64,000 bases of DNA from an uncultured Alphaproteobacteria bacterium (GCA_902621725.1 CACNND010000005.1:21663-85662); one strand, 5' to 3'. Counted from the first letter of the stretch, positions 17,304-26,731 are shown. Numbers and translations are program-made. Notes: a model not told the origin generated them from the sequence alone.

Positions 17304-18215
17304 TTAAACTTGGGGAAATTTATCTAAAATTTCACTTTCCCATTCAAGAAACTTTTTTGATCTATTATCAGGACTTGGATGTGATCCCATAAATTCAGGC
17401 ACCCTTCCTTCTTGACCTGCCATCATTCTTTGCCATAATTTAGCAGGTTCTTTAATATTAAATCCAGCAAGATTCATAAATCCCATACCTAAATAATCAG
17501 CTTCACTTTCCATTTTTCTACTAAATGGAAGAAAAATACCATACTTAACCACTGAGTTGTAAACATTACCACCTACGTTACCAACTCTAAAAGATTTATT
17601 TAAAAGTTCAGCGTATTTACTTCGCGATATTCCAATTGTTGCCATTTGCATCATAGATGCTTGGGTTAATTTTTCAACAGTGTGTCTAGCAAATGCATGC
17701 GCAATTTCATGGCCCATCACTGCAGCAATCCCGTCATCATTTTTACAAACAGGAAGTATACCAGTGTAGAAAGCAATTTTTCCACCAGGCATACACCATG
17801 CATTTTTTGTTTCAGACTCAATTAAAGCAAATTGCCAATTAAAATTTTCTACAGGATTTTTTTCACGCTTATTAAGATAAAATGTATCTAGAGAGGTATA
17901 AATTTCTTTTCCAATTTCTTCAATTTTTTTAGATTCATCTGTGTTATCTAATAAAATTTTATCTTCTTTAGCTTTTGATAAAAATTTTGAATATGTTTTC
18001 TCAACTTCTTGATTTAAAGATCTTTCATTGGGATAAATTTTTGGAGTACCAAGAACACCACCTCCCATTAAAATTATAGGTAGATTGCTATCATATAAAT
18101 TTAACTGACTTCGATTTGTTAATGGTACTTGTGTACAAGAAGGTAAAATCATCGAACCACATAAAGAGCAACTTGCGCCAAAAACAAAGCTTCTTCTGTT
18201 TATTCTTGCTTCCAT
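17304..18215 (-). CDS. M48 family zinc metallopeptidase, Tat/lipoprotein-type signal
   Basis: A 303-residue exported metallopeptidase. HEIAHAFARH (about residue 165) is the HExxH zinc motif and ESEADYLGM supplies the third ligand, as in BepA/Oma1-like M48 enzymes that handle misfolded envelope proteins. The N-terminus has RRSFVFGASCSLCG, a twin-arginine signal with cysteines that could serve as a lipidation site. There is no TPR tail. It is 21 bases upstream of futC on the same strand, which could make them one transcript, and divergent from the adenosine deaminase gene. Confidence 0.9.
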   Translation of the reverse strand: MEARINRRSFVFGASCSLCGSMILPSCTQVPLTNRSQLNLYDSNLPIILMGGGVLGTPKIYPNERSLNQEVEKTYSKFLSKAKEDKILLDNTDESKKIEEIGKEIYTSLDTFYLNKREKNPVENFNWQFALIESETKNAWCMPGGKIAFYTGILPVCKNDDGIAAVMGHEIAHAFARHTVEKLTQASMMQMATIGISRSKYAELLNKSFRVGNVGGNVYNSVVKYGIFLPFSRKMESEADYLGMGFMNLAGFNIKEPAKLWQRMMAGQEGRVPEFMGSHPSPDNRSKKFLEWESEILDKFPQV

Positions 18216-18244
18216 ATTATTATTATATAGGTAATTTTATTTAT

Positions 18245-19225
18245 ATGAATATTTTTAATTCAGTTAAAAAAGCAGAAATTCATGTTCATTTAGAAGCAAC
18301 CATTACGCCAGATTTATGTAAGAAATTTGCCAAACGTAATAATTATGAAATACCTGAAGAAACGTTTGGCTCAAAGTATGCATACCAATGGGATGATTTT
18401 TATGATTTTATAAAAAAATATGACATCGTTACTTCTGTCATACATACGCCAGAAGATTATTTTGAATTAACGTATGAATATTTAAAAGATTGTGCAGCTA
18501 ACAATGTTCTTTATGTCGAAGCGATGATTTCCTCAACTCATGCTAAAGAAAAAGGGATGACCTATCATTCTTTTATTGAAGGAGTCTATGAAGCTTCCAA
18601 AAAAGCTGAAGAAGATTTTGGTATTGTTTCACGTTATATAATGAATGGGATCAGACATTTAGGACCAGAGTCAGTACAAGTAACTGCAGAGGAAGTTTTA
18701 AATAATCCCCATCCTTGTTTAGTTGGTTTTGGTCTGGCTGGGGATGAATTGCATTTTCCTCCAAACTTATTTGTTGAAACATTTGATATGCTAAAAAAAG
18801 AAAATTTTCCAATTACGGTTCATGCAGGTGAATGGGATGGTCCTGTAAATATAAGAAATGCTATTAACCTTCTGCATCCAACAAGATTAGGCCATGGTGT
18901 TCGATCAATAGAGGATCCTGATTTAGTTAAAGAAATAATTGATAAAGATATTATTCTAGAAACTTGTCCAACAAGTAATATTGCAACTAAAATTTATAAA
19001 GATTATGTAGATCATCCTGTGAAAACATTATTTGATCAAGGGGTAAAAGTAACAGTGAATTCTGATGACCCTCCTTTTTTTAATGCAACGATAAACGGTG
19101 AATACAAAGTCATGGAAAATTTAGGCTTAAATGAAAAGGAACTAACCTCCCTTACTCATAACGCAGTTAAATATTCTTTTTGTGATGAAGAAAATAAAAC
19201 TAAATTATTAGCTAAATTAAACTAG
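18245..19225 (+). CDS. add: Adenosine deaminase family protein
   Basis: Hydrolytic deamination of adenosine to inosine. The ORF track start (18116) lies inside the divergent peptidase gene; the ATG at 18245 gives MNIFNSVKKAEIHVHLEAT and a 326-residue protein of family length. Zinc ligands and catalytic residues are visible: HVHLE (13-17), VHAGEWDG with the catalytic Glu, RLGHGV, and NSDDPPFF with the ligand Asp. The motif HLEAT differs slightly from the common HLEG/HLDG; adenine deaminase specificity is possible. The 3' end overlaps the opposing adenosine kinase gene by 14 bases. Confidence 0.9.
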   Translation: MNIFNSVKKAEIHVHLEATITPDLCKKFAKRNNYEIPEETFGSKYAYQWDDFYDFIKKYDIVTSVIHTPEDYFELTYEYLKDCAANNVLYVEAMISSTHAKEKGMTYHSFIEGVYEASKKAEEDFGIVSRYIMNGIRHLGPESVQVTAEEVLNNPHPCLVGFGLAGDELHFPPNLFVETFDMLKKENFPITVHAGEWDGPVNIRNAINLLHPTRLGHGVRSIEDPDLVKEIIDKDIILETCPTSNIATKIYKDYVDHPVKTLFDQGVKVTVNSDDPPFFNATINGEYKVMENLGLNEKELTSLTHNAVKYSFCDEENKTKLLAKLN

Positions 19226-20186
19226 ACAATTTTACTAAAGGTCTTGCACCATAATGCGAAATAATTTCCGCAGCAGCAATTGATGCATAATTACCGCATT
19301 CATCCATTGCTTTCCCTTTAGAATAACCAAATAAAAAACCAGCTGCAAATAAATCCCCAGCTCCAGTTGTATCTACAACTTTTTCTACTTTTTTTGCAGC
19401 AACTTCAGTGATGTCATTACCAGAAACAATAACTGATCCACTACTTCCTTTGGTAATAGCAGCAATTATATTTAATGATTTTGCATATTCTAGACCTTCT
19501 TCAAAACTTTCTGTTTGTGCCATTGCTTTGATTTCATCTTCATTAGCAAAAAGAATATCAACATTCTCAGTTATTAATTCTTTAAAAGAGTCTCTGTGTC
19601 TATCAACACAAAAAAGATCAGATAAAGTAAATGCAATTTTTTGATTATCGGATTTGCAAATATCCACCATTTTTTTCATAGCCTTTTTTGCATTTTCATT
19701 GTCCCACAAGTAACCTTCCAAATATGCAATCTTATGATTTATAATATCATCCTCTTTTATATCTTCAGGTCCTATTAATGTCCCAGCACCAAGAAAAGTA
19801 CACATTGTTCTTGTTCCATCTTCTTCAACAAAAATTGTACAACATCCAGTTGAAATATCAGGAGATGTAAATCCCAATGGAAATTTTAGTCCTTCCCGGA
19901 TCATATCTTTTTGAAGGTATACTCCAATTTCATCATTTTTAATTTTTCCAATAAAACTTCCATTACCGCCAAAAGAGGTGATACCAAACATGGAGTTACC
20001 AAGGGAACCTCCGCCTGCCATTTCTCTGATGGAATAACTTTCATGCAAATTATTTTTTAAGTTTTCATCAATAAGATTCATAGAATCTCTATTAATTTCA
20101 TGCTTTTCAATTTCACTTTGATTGGAAGGAATTATGGCATCTACCATAGCATTTCCAATTCCAACTACATCTAATTTATCACTCAT
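19212..20186 (-). CDS. adoK: Adenosine kinase, PfkB/ribokinase family
   Basis: Phosphorylates adenosine to AMP. The 324-residue protein has the PfkB layout: VVGIGNAMVDAII start, AGGGSLGNSMFG sugar-binding motif, a lid region with ISTGCCTIFVEEDGTRTM, and the catalytic DTTGAGDLFAAGF anion-hole motif. The N-terminal GNAMVDAI and NSM pattern fits alphaproteobacterial adenosine kinases more than ribokinase. It overlaps the convergent adenosine deaminase and its upstream EamA gene (ATGA). The pair gives the cell two fates for adenosine: salvage or breakdown. Confidence 0.88.
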   Translation of the reverse strand: MSDKLDVVGIGNAMVDAIIPSNQSEIEKHEINRDSMNLIDENLKNNLHESYSIREMAGGGSLGNSMFGITSFGGNGSFIGKIKNDEIGVYLQKDMIREGLKFPLGFTSPDISTGCCTIFVEEDGTRTMCTFLGAGTLIGPEDIKEDDIINHKIAYLEGYLWDNENAKKAMKKMVDICKSDNQKIAFTLSDLFCVDRHRDSFKELITENVDILFANEDEIKAMAQTESFEEGLEYAKSLNIIAAITKGSSGSVIVSGNDITEVAAKKVEKVVDTTGAGDLFAAGFLFGYSKGKAMDECGNYASIAAAEIISHYGARPLVKLSSLI

Positions 20187-21067
20187 TTTTGTTTAATTAT
20201 TATAGGTACTAATTGTACTATAATGACTCCAACAAATATTGCAAGGCATCCAAGTATTTTTTGTGTGTCTAAAATTTGATTTAAAAGTATCCAACCTGCT
20301 ATTGCAGCAAAGACTGACTCCATTGATAAAATAATAGCAGCAGGAGCAGGATTAGCTTTATGTTGAGCAATAATTTGAAGTGTATATCCAATGCCAGCAG
20401 AAAAAATACCTGTATATAAAATTTCAAACCATTCAATTTGCATATTTGACAGCTTTGGTTCCTCCCACATAAAAGCTAAGATCATAGATAAAATAAAAAC
20501 AATGAAGTACTGAATACTTCCAAATAAAAAAGGACTGTTAAGTTCTTTCATAAAAATATCGATACAAATAATATGTAAGGCAAAAAATAAAGCAGCAATA
20601 AACAAGAGTGAATCTGATTGTTGAATTTCAACTGATTGATTAGAGGACAAAAGATATGATCCATACAAACAAAGTAAAATGGCAATCCAGATAATCCAGT
20701 GTACCTGTTTTTTAATTATGAATCTTGAAATTATACCAACAAAGGGAACGTAAAGAGTGCTAAGAAAAGCAGCATTTGATATTAATGATTTTTGTAAAGC
20801 GTATTGTTGAAGACCCATACCACCAAAAAGAAAAAAACCTGTAGCTAAACAAAGATAAACTTTTTTTCTATCACTTAATATTTTAACAATATTTTGTTGT
20901 TCTAGATAAATCGCAAATGGAATTACTGTTAAAAAAGCAAAAAAGAATCTTCCAAAGCTAAAAGTAAAAGGACCTATGGCTCCCATTCCAGTAGTTTGAC
21001 TGACAAAAGCTGTTCCCCATATAAGTGAGGCAATTAACATGAGTATGTTAGCTCTTGTATGACTCAT
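20183..21067 (-). CDS. EamA/DMT family transporter
   Basis: A ten-helix inner-membrane protein of 294 residues with two EamA repeats. The first begins MLIASLIWGTAFVSQTTGM, the typical EamA start, and the second ends near SMESVFAAIAGWILLNQ, a conserved EamA closing motif. The family exports or imports small metabolites; substrate unknown. It is co-transcribed ahead of adenosine kinase with a four-base overlap, so a nucleoside or purine link is possible but unproven. Confidence 0.88.
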   Translation of the reverse strand: MSHTRANILMLIASLIWGTAFVSQTTGMGAIGPFTFSFGRFFFAFLTVIPFAIYLEQQNIVKILSDRKKVYLCLATGFFLFGGMGLQQYALQKSLISNAAFLSTLYVPFVGIISRFIIKKQVHWIIWIAILLCLYGSYLLSSNQSVEIQQSDSLLFIAALFFALHIICIDIFMKELNSPFLFGSIQYFIVFILSMILAFMWEEPKLSNMQIEWFEILYTGIFSAGIGYTLQIIAQHKANPAPAAIILSMESVFAAIAGWILLNQILDTQKILGCLAIFVGVIIVQLVPIIIKQK

Positions 21068-21088
21068 AAAAATATTTGATTACTTATT

Positions 21089-22879
21089 TTATTGTTTATC
21101 TTTATTAATCCACCAAGACTCAATTACAATTCCGTAAAGTGGAATTTCATCTGGGTATTCAAAAAAATCCCAATAAGCAATTCTGTCTTTGTTGCTATGA
21201 TAAAGAGGAACAACATAGTGACCCCATAACAATACTCTATCAAGTGCGTGGATCGCCGTTGTCAATTCTTCTCTATTTGTTGCACTAATTAGTTTTTCAA
21301 TTAATGCATCAACTGCTGGACTATTGATACCAGGATAATTTCTGCTTCCATCTTTTTGACCAACTTCTGATCCCCAATAAAATTGTTGCTCATTTCCTGG
21401 GCTTAAACTGACTCCCCAATATCTTTTAATCATATCAAAATCATAACTTAACAAACGTTCTTGATACTGTGATGAATCAACAGTTCTTACATCCATTGTA
21501 ATGCCAAGTTTTTTTAAATTACTTTGATAGGCTAAGGCAATTTTCTCATCAGATGGACTGACAATCAAGAACTCAAATTTGAATTCTTTTCCATCTTTTA
21601 CCAGTTTTCCATTTTCAACAAACCATCCCTCTTTTTCAAGTATTTCTTTTGCTTTCAATAAATTTTTACGGTCATTACCACTTCCATCCGTAATAGGTGG
21701 CGTAAATGATTCGGTAAATACCTCTGCTGGAATTTCATCTTTCCATACATTCAGTAACTCTAACTCATTTTTTGACGGTAAGCCTGAAGAGGCTAATGGT
21801 GAATTATCAAAATAACTATCTGTTCTCACATAAGCATTTTGATATATTGTTTTATTAATCCATTCATGATCATAGGCATAACTTAAAGCAAGTCTTACAT
21901 TTCTATTATTAAATATGTCACGTCTTGTATTCATCACAAGACCATTCATTCCAACAGGTCTATCGTTATTCATTTCTGTCAGTATTACCTCTCCATTCTG
22001 AACAGCTTTGAAATCATATTCTGATAACCAACGTTTAACATTGTACTCTCTTCTAAAGTCGTATTCACCAACCTTAAATGCTTCAACTAAGACATTTGAG
22101 TCTTTGTAATAATCATAAATAATTGTATCAAAATTATAGAGACCTTTATTTACTGGTAAATCTTTTGCCCAATAATTTTCAACGCGTTTGTATTTTATTT
22201 GACGGCCTGGATCGAGACTATCAACTTGGTATGGACCACTGCCTAGAGGGATATCTAAAAATGTTTTTGTAACATCAAGATTTTCATAAAACTTTTTTGG
22301 AATGATAGGAAGAAAGCCCGCAATAATAAGAGGCAATTCTTTATCTTCATTATTTTCAAAAATCATTTTTATTCCATCATTTCCAATCAATTGAGTTTCA
22401 ACAACTTTGCCATATGTTTTTTTCTGATTTGGAGTACCTTTTGTTTGAAATGTTTCTAGACTAAACAATACATCATCGCGTGTTATTGGTGAGCCATCAT
22501 GAAAGGTTGCATTTGCATTTAAATAAAAAGTTATAGATGATCTATCTTCAGGCAGTTCTACTTTTTCAGCTATTAAACCATAGAGAGAGAATGCTTCATC
22601 CCATACTCTTCTCATTAACGTATCATTAACATACCCAAGTCCAGCAGCTTTAGAACCTTTAAATGCTACTCTATTAAGATTATCAAAAGAACCATATGAT
22701 CCAAATTTTACCGTTCCACCTTTAGGTGCATTTGGGTTTACATAATCTAGATTTTCAAAATCACTGGCATACTTTGGTGTTCCATGCATTGCAATTCCGT
22801 GAACTTTTTCACTGTAAGCATGTTTGTTAAGTGCAATTATTGAAGTTAAAATGGCAAATGCGATTAGAAATTTTTTCAT
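21089..22879 (-). CDS. yejA: ABC transporter substrate-binding protein, family 5 (YejA-like)
   Basis: A periplasmic oligopeptide-type binding protein of 596 residues. Signal peptide about 1-23 (HAYS), then GIAMHGTPKYASDFENLDYV and NPNAPKGGTV, the hallmark start of YejA/microcin C-type proteins. FHDGSPITRDDVLFSLE and GSGPY are general family 5 motifs. No permease or ATPase (yejBEF) lies nearby, so it is an orphan in this window and must pair with a transporter encoded elsewhere. It is the first gene of a minus-strand group leading to the EamA and adenosine kinase genes. Confidence 0.9.
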   Translation of the reverse strand: MKKFLIAFAILTSIIALNKHAYSEKVHGIAMHGTPKYASDFENLDYVNPNAPKGGTVKFGSYGSFDNLNRVAFKGSKAAGLGYVNDTLMRRVWDEAFSLYGLIAEKVELPEDRSSITFYLNANATFHDGSPITRDDVLFSLETFQTKGTPNQKKTYGKVVETQLIGNDGIKMIFENNEDKELPLIIAGFLPIIPKKFYENLDVTKTFLDIPLGSGPYQVDSLDPGRQIKYKRVENYWAKDLPVNKGLYNFDTIIYDYYKDSNVLVEAFKVGEYDFRREYNVKRWLSEYDFKAVQNGEVILTEMNNDRPVGMNGLVMNTRRDIFNNRNVRLALSYAYDHEWINKTIYQNAYVRTDSYFDNSPLASSGLPSKNELELLNVWKDEIPAEVFTESFTPPITDGSGNDRKNLLKAKEILEKEGWFVENGKLVKDGKEFKFEFLIVSPSDEKIALAYQSNLKKLGITMDVRTVDSSQYQERLLSYDFDMIKRYWGVSLSPGNEQQFYWGSEVGQKDGSRNYPGINSPAVDALIEKLISATNREELTTAIHALDRVLLWGHYVVPLYHSNKDRIAYWDFFEYPDEIPLYGIVIESWWINKDKQ

Positions 22880-22948
22880 AGATATATCCTATCAAAAAAA
22901 AAGACAGATTTGTAATGAAATATAAATTTAAAAAATTATATTAATAGA

Positions 22949-23356
22949 ATGCAAACCCTTAAATTAATTTCGGTACTTATAATATTATGTATTGGACATA
23001 GTATTCATGCAGCAGAAGTTGATATTTTTAAAGGTATGAAACTATATGCTGAAAATTGTGCAGGGTGTCATATGGGTAATTTAGCAGGTCATGAAGAGTG
23101 GGATAAATCGTTAGATGAAGATGGCCATAGAAGAGCACCTCCTCTTAATGGCACTGGGCATACTTGGCACCACTCTCCTGCACAATTATTTCATGTCATT
23201 AAATATGGTTTTAAAAAATCAAATCCTGATTATGAAGGTAAAATGCTTGGTAATGATGCGTTATCAGATGACGATGTTTGGTCTATTCTTGAATTTATCA
23301 AAAGTACATGGCCAGAAAAAATACTAAATAAATATGACTCCCATTTTAAAAGCTAA
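22949..23356 (+). CDS. Periplasmic c-type cytochrome, monoheme
   Basis: A 135-residue exported cytochrome. Signal peptide about 1-21 (SIHA), heme-binding CAGCH (37-41), and a later GKMLGNDALSDDDVWSILEFI whose Met is a likely sixth heme ligand with the usual C-terminal helix. Histidine-rich TGHTWHHSP lies between. It sits 52 bases upstream of msrP and may belong to the same transcript. It could donate electrons to MsrP or another periplasmic reductase, which is an inference from position only. Confidence 0.88.
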   Translation: MQTLKLISVLIILCIGHSIHAAEVDIFKGMKLYAENCAGCHMGNLAGHEEWDKSLDEDGHRRAPPLNGTGHTWHHSPAQLFHVIKYGFKKSNPDYEGKMLGNDALSDDDVWSILEFIKSTWPEKILNKYDSHFKS

Positions 23357-23407
23357 GATTATTGAAGCAAATCTTCAATTTTAATATTTAAGATATATAT
23401 TATTATT

Positions 23408-24325
23408 ATGAAAATTTTAGGATCTGAAATCACACCCTATAAGACATATTTAAATAGACGTAAGTTTATAAAGGGATCTTTAGCTAGCACCATGCTAGCA
23501 ACGGTTACCTCATCAGCATTTGCAAACCACGATAGTGATCTTTCTATTTATACTAAAAATATAAATGAAAACGACAAACTTAATTCTTACGAAGAAATCA
23601 CAACGTACAATAATTTTTATGAGTTTGGGACTCATAAAAAACATCCCCATTTAAATTCTGGAAATTTTAAACCTAGGCCATGGACAATAAAAATAGATGG
23701 TCTTGTGAAAAAGCCTCAAACATTTGACTTAGAAAAAATTTTATCAAATGTAACAATAGAAGATAGGGTTTATAGATTAAGATGTGTTGAAGCATGGTCC
23801 ATGGTTATTCCTTGGCAAGGTTTTCAGTTATCTGAACTTATAAAAATGGCCGAACCTCTAAGTTCAGCAAAGTATGTTCAATTTGTAACTGTGTTCAGGC
23901 CGGAAGAAATGCCAGGTCAGCAAAAGAGAACAATTATTTGGCCATATAGAGAAGGACTTCGAATGGATGAAGCAATGAATCCTCTAACAATATTAGCAAC
24001 TGGATTGTATGGTCATGAAATGCCTAATCAAAATGGTGCACCCATCAGATTAGTAGTTCCATGGAAGTATGGTTTCAAATCAATTAAATCAATTGTGGAA
24101 ATTAGATTTTTAGATACTCAACCTGAAACATCTTGGGAAACTTTAGCTCCTTGGGAATATGGTTTTTATGCTAATGTTAATCCTAATGTTAATCATCCAA
24201 GATGGAGTCAAGGAACAGAGAGACGAATTGGAGAGTTTAAAAGAAGAGAAACACTTATGTTTAATGGCTATGAAGAAGAAGTAGCACATCTCTATAAAGA
24301 TTTAGATTTGACTAAATTTTATTAA
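23408..24325 (+). CDS. msrP: Protein-methionine-sulfoxide reductase catalytic subunit MsrP
   Basis: Periplasmic molybdopterin enzyme that repairs oxidised methionines in envelope proteins. The 305-residue protein has a twin-arginine signal NRRKFIKGS (16-24), and YRLRCVEAWSMVIPWQGF with Cys126 as the molybdenum ligand; WKYGFKSIKSIV and PWEYGFYANVNP are further YedY signatures. The gene is followed three bases later by msrQ, the membrane partner. An upstream cytochrome c is an uncommon addition to the msrPQ pair. Confidence 0.95.
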   Translation: MKILGSEITPYKTYLNRRKFIKGSLASTMLATVTSSAFANHDSDLSIYTKNINENDKLNSYEEITTYNNFYEFGTHKKHPHLNSGNFKPRPWTIKIDGLVKKPQTFDLEKILSNVTIEDRVYRLRCVEAWSMVIPWQGFQLSELIKMAEPLSSAKYVQFVTVFRPEEMPGQQKRTIIWPYREGLRMDEAMNPLTILATGLYGHEMPNQNGAPIRLVVPWKYGFKSIKSIVEIRFLDTQPETSWETLAPWEYGFYANVNPNVNHPRWSQGTERRIGEFKRRETLMFNGYEEEVAHLYKDLDLTKFY

Positions 24326-24328
24326 TGA

Positions 24329-24934
24329 ATGTTTTCAACAAGAAATTTTAATCGCAGTAAACCTGTCTTATTTATTTTAATTTTATTTCCTAGTCTACTC
24401 TGGGCTTACCAATTTGTTACTGGAAATCTTGGAGTAAATCCAATTGAAAAACTAATGGATGAGTTAGGTCTAATGGCACTTAGATTAATAATAATAACTC
24501 TTATGATTACTACTCTATCAAATATTAAACCTTTAAAATCGATAGTTGTATTACGAAGAATGATTGGACTTTTTGCGTTCTATTATGTCTGTTTGCATTT
24601 CTCCACTTACATAGTTTTAGATCATTTTTTAGATATGCAATTTATCATACAAGATATTATAAAAAGACCATTTATAACTTTTGGTTTTATAAGTTTTCTT
24701 TTTTTAATCCCACTTGCTAGCACTTCAACAAACAATATGATTAAACGATTAGGTTTTAAATTATGGAAGAAAATTCATTATTTAATTTACCCAGTAGCCA
24801 TTCTGGCTTGTATGCATTTTTATGTTTTAGTTCGCGCTGATAAAACCGAACCAGTCATTTATATGGGAATAATTATTCTCTTATTACTTCATAGAATATT
24901 TAAAAGACTTACTCGTCCTCAGTTGGCTCAGTAA
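24329..24934 (+). CDS. msrQ: Heme-binding membrane subunit MsrQ
   Basis: Inner-membrane heme b protein that passes electrons from the quinone pool to MsrP. The 201-residue protein has about six hydrophobic segments, and the ferric-reductase-like core has conserved histidines in LHFSTYIVLDHF, KIHYLIYP and MHFYVLVRADK. It directly follows msrP. The last 26 bases overlap the end of the convergent MFS gene. Confidence 0.92.
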   Translation: MFSTRNFNRSKPVLFILILFPSLLWAYQFVTGNLGVNPIEKLMDELGLMALRLIIITLMITTLSNIKPLKSIVVLRRMIGLFAFYYVCLHFSTYIVLDHFLDMQFIIQDIIKRPFITFGFISFLFLIPLASTSTNNMIKRLGFKLWKKIHYLIYPVAILACMHFYVLVRADKTEPVIYMGIIILLLLHRIFKRLTRPQLAQ

Positions 24935-26147
24935 CGGGGTTCATTTCCATACCGGCAGGACTAATATTTCGTGGTAAAGGGTTGTATTGTGATTCAAGAT
25001 CACGTGGTTTAGTTCTTTGTGTCATTCTATACAAACCAAACAGTCCTAGCAGTCCATGTATTAAAAATAAATAGATGTAAAAACCTACCGCTCCTAAAAT
25101 TTCCATGAATCCAGAAACAAACAAAGGTCCGATAATTGACCCAATACCAATAAGTATACCAAAGGTTGCACTTGCTGATACTATCTCATTAGGTTGTAAG
25201 AAGTCATTTGTATGAGCAACTGTAAGTGAATACATTGGTAAACATGCAACTGAAAAAAGACCAGTAAAAATTAAGAATAATGTTAGCGGCATAAAGTTTG
25301 CAAAAACAAAAAATAAACTCAAACCTGAAGCCATAAAAGAAACACCAATAAGAATAACACGTCTATCAATTCTATCTGACAAATATCCAATAGGCCATTG
25401 AGATAGGGCGCCAGCTGAAGTTATAATCATCATATACAGAGAAATTTCAAATAAGCTTAAATTAATAGATGAAGCATAAATTGCACCGTATCCAAAAACC
25501 GCACTATGCGATAAACCAGTTGCTAAGGCACCAACAAAACCCAAAGGTGAAACAGTATAAAATTCTCTTAAAGAAAAAAATTTAGGACTTTCTGTATTAG
25601 GTTGTTCTGTTGAAGATAAAAGAATAGGAAGAAGTGCGAATGATAATAAGATTGATACTAAAATAAATAAATCAACCTTAGCTGGATCACCTAAATTTAA
25701 TAAAAATTGCCCTGCTCCAACAAACACAAAAGTAATAATCATGTAAACGGAAAGTAATTGACCACGAGTTTGATTAGTTGATTTTTCATTTAACCAGCTC
25801 TCCATGATCACATAAATTCCAGCAAGGCTTAAACCAGTTAATATTCGTATAAACATCCATGAATAGGGATGAACAAATACTGAGTGTAATAGTATAGCGA
25901 TAGAAGCAAGCGATGCTAAAGCGGCAAAAACTCTTATATGACCAACACGTTGTAAAAAACTTGGAATTGTTAACGCGCCAGTTAAGTATCCAACATAATA
26001 ACCAGCTATAATAAGTCCTGATGCAAAAAAACTAAAACCTTCTAAAACAGAACGAACACCGATAAGTGTTCCTTGCAAACCGTGACCAAGACTAATTAAA
26101 GCAAAGCCAAAAAAAAGGGCCCAAGTGTTTTGTAGTACCTTAAACAT
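24909..26147 (-). CDS. MFS transporter
   Basis: A 412-residue, 12-helix major facilitator protein. The pattern ISLGHGLQGTLIGVRSVLEGFS at the first helix and GYLSDRIDRRVIL at the loop between helices 8 and 9 resembles the YcaD-like exporters. The C-terminal tail is hydrophilic and proline-rich. Substrate unknown. It is followed upstream by two small zinc-binding genes on the same strand with a 22-base gap and collides with msrQ at its 3' end. Confidence 0.88.
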   Translation of the reverse strand: MFKVLQNTWALFFGFALISLGHGLQGTLIGVRSVLEGFSFFASGLIIAGYYVGYLTGALTIPSFLQRVGHIRVFAALASLASIAILLHSVFVHPYSWMFIRILTGLSLAGIYVIMESWLNEKSTNQTRGQLLSVYMIITFVFVGAGQFLLNLGDPAKVDLFILVSILLSFALLPILLSSTEQPNTESPKFFSLREFYTVSPLGFVGALATGLSHSAVFGYGAIYASSINLSLFEISLYMMIITSAGALSQWPIGYLSDRIDRRVILIGVSFMASGLSLFFVFANFMPLTLFLIFTGLFSVACLPMYSLTVAHTNDFLQPNEIVSASATFGILIGIGSIIGPLFVSGFMEILGAVGFYIYLFLIHGLLGLFGLYRMTQRTKPRDLESQYNPLPRNISPAGMEMNPVTEPTEDE

Positions 26148-26169
26148 CTTCTAAATTTTTATTGAAATT

Positions 26170-26523
26170 TTAGTATTCTTCTTCGCCGTCTTCTTTAGGT
26201 TTAATACCTTCGGCTATTGGATCAATTTCTGTTTCATCTTCTAATAAAACAGTATCATCCTCAAGATTGTCTTCGTTGTTATCCAAATCCAAATTATCGA
26301 TATCAAGGTCATCATCTTTTTCTTTTGGTTTTGGAGGAATAGGATTAGTTAAAGGAGCAGCATTAGTACTACCAGGTTTTCTACCACGTCTTGGTCTGGT
26401 CATTGTAGTTACTTCAATTAGTTTACCACATTCTGGACATTCCAGTTCAGTTCTTCCCAAGTCGTAGTATTGCTTACTACACATTGGACAAATTCTTTTT
26501 TGACCCCAAGATTCTTTGTACAT
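26170..26523 (-). CDS. TIGR02300 family (FYDLN acid domain) protein
   Basis: A 117-residue protein with an N-terminal zinc ribbon (CPMCSKQYYDLGRTELECPECG; two CxxC pairs around a YYDLGR variant of the FYDLN motif) and a very acidic low-complexity tail (DDDLDIDNLDLDNNEDN). This family is largely restricted to alphaproteobacteria and supports the taxonomic call; its function is unknown, but the ribbon plus acidic tail suggests protein or nucleic-acid binding. It follows a 56-residue zinc-finger gene by two bases. Confidence 0.88.
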   Translation of the reverse strand: MYKESWGQKRICPMCSKQYYDLGRTELECPECGKLIEVTTMTRPRRGRKPGSTNAAPLTNPIPPKPKEKDDDLDIDNLDLDNNEDNLEDDTVLLEDETEIDPIAEGIKPKEDGEEEY

Positions 26524-26525
26524 TT

Positions 26526-26696
26526 CTACTTTTCTTTTTTTATAAATATTTTACCACAATAACCACAAACAATTTTATTCTCATTATTGAAGGTATAATA
26601 AACTGCGGGATGTCCTAAACCATCTTCACCACCATCGCAAGAGATAGTTTCGGTTTTTGGATCTACTTCCACAATATCTTCAGTCATAAAAGCCAT
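26526..26696 (-). CDS. Small zinc-finger protein, NDUFS6-like (zf-CHCC)
   Basis: Not on the ORF track. Reading the minus strand gives 56 residues, starting MAFMTEDIVEVDPKTETISC, with the zinc-binding set C20, H29, C44 and C47 (CDGG...LGHP...VCGYCGKIF). This is the zf-CHCC pattern of bacterial homologues of the complex I subunit NDUFS6. The Cys/His motif, an uninterrupted frame and the two-base spacing to the next gene make it a real gene. A second in-frame ATG at codon 4 is an alternative start. Role: probably complex I assembly or stability, by family. Confidence 0.88.
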   Translation of the reverse strand: MAFMTEDIVEVDPKTETISCDGGEDGLGHPAVYYTFNNENKIVCGYCGKIFIKKEK

Positions 26697-26731
26697 ATAA
26701 AATTTTCATGCAAAAAGTCTATATTTTTTCC

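Noticed and set aside
18116-18244. Long upstream extension of the adenosine deaminase ORF
   Set aside because: It lies antisense within the divergent peptidase gene and the family start matches the ATG at 18245.
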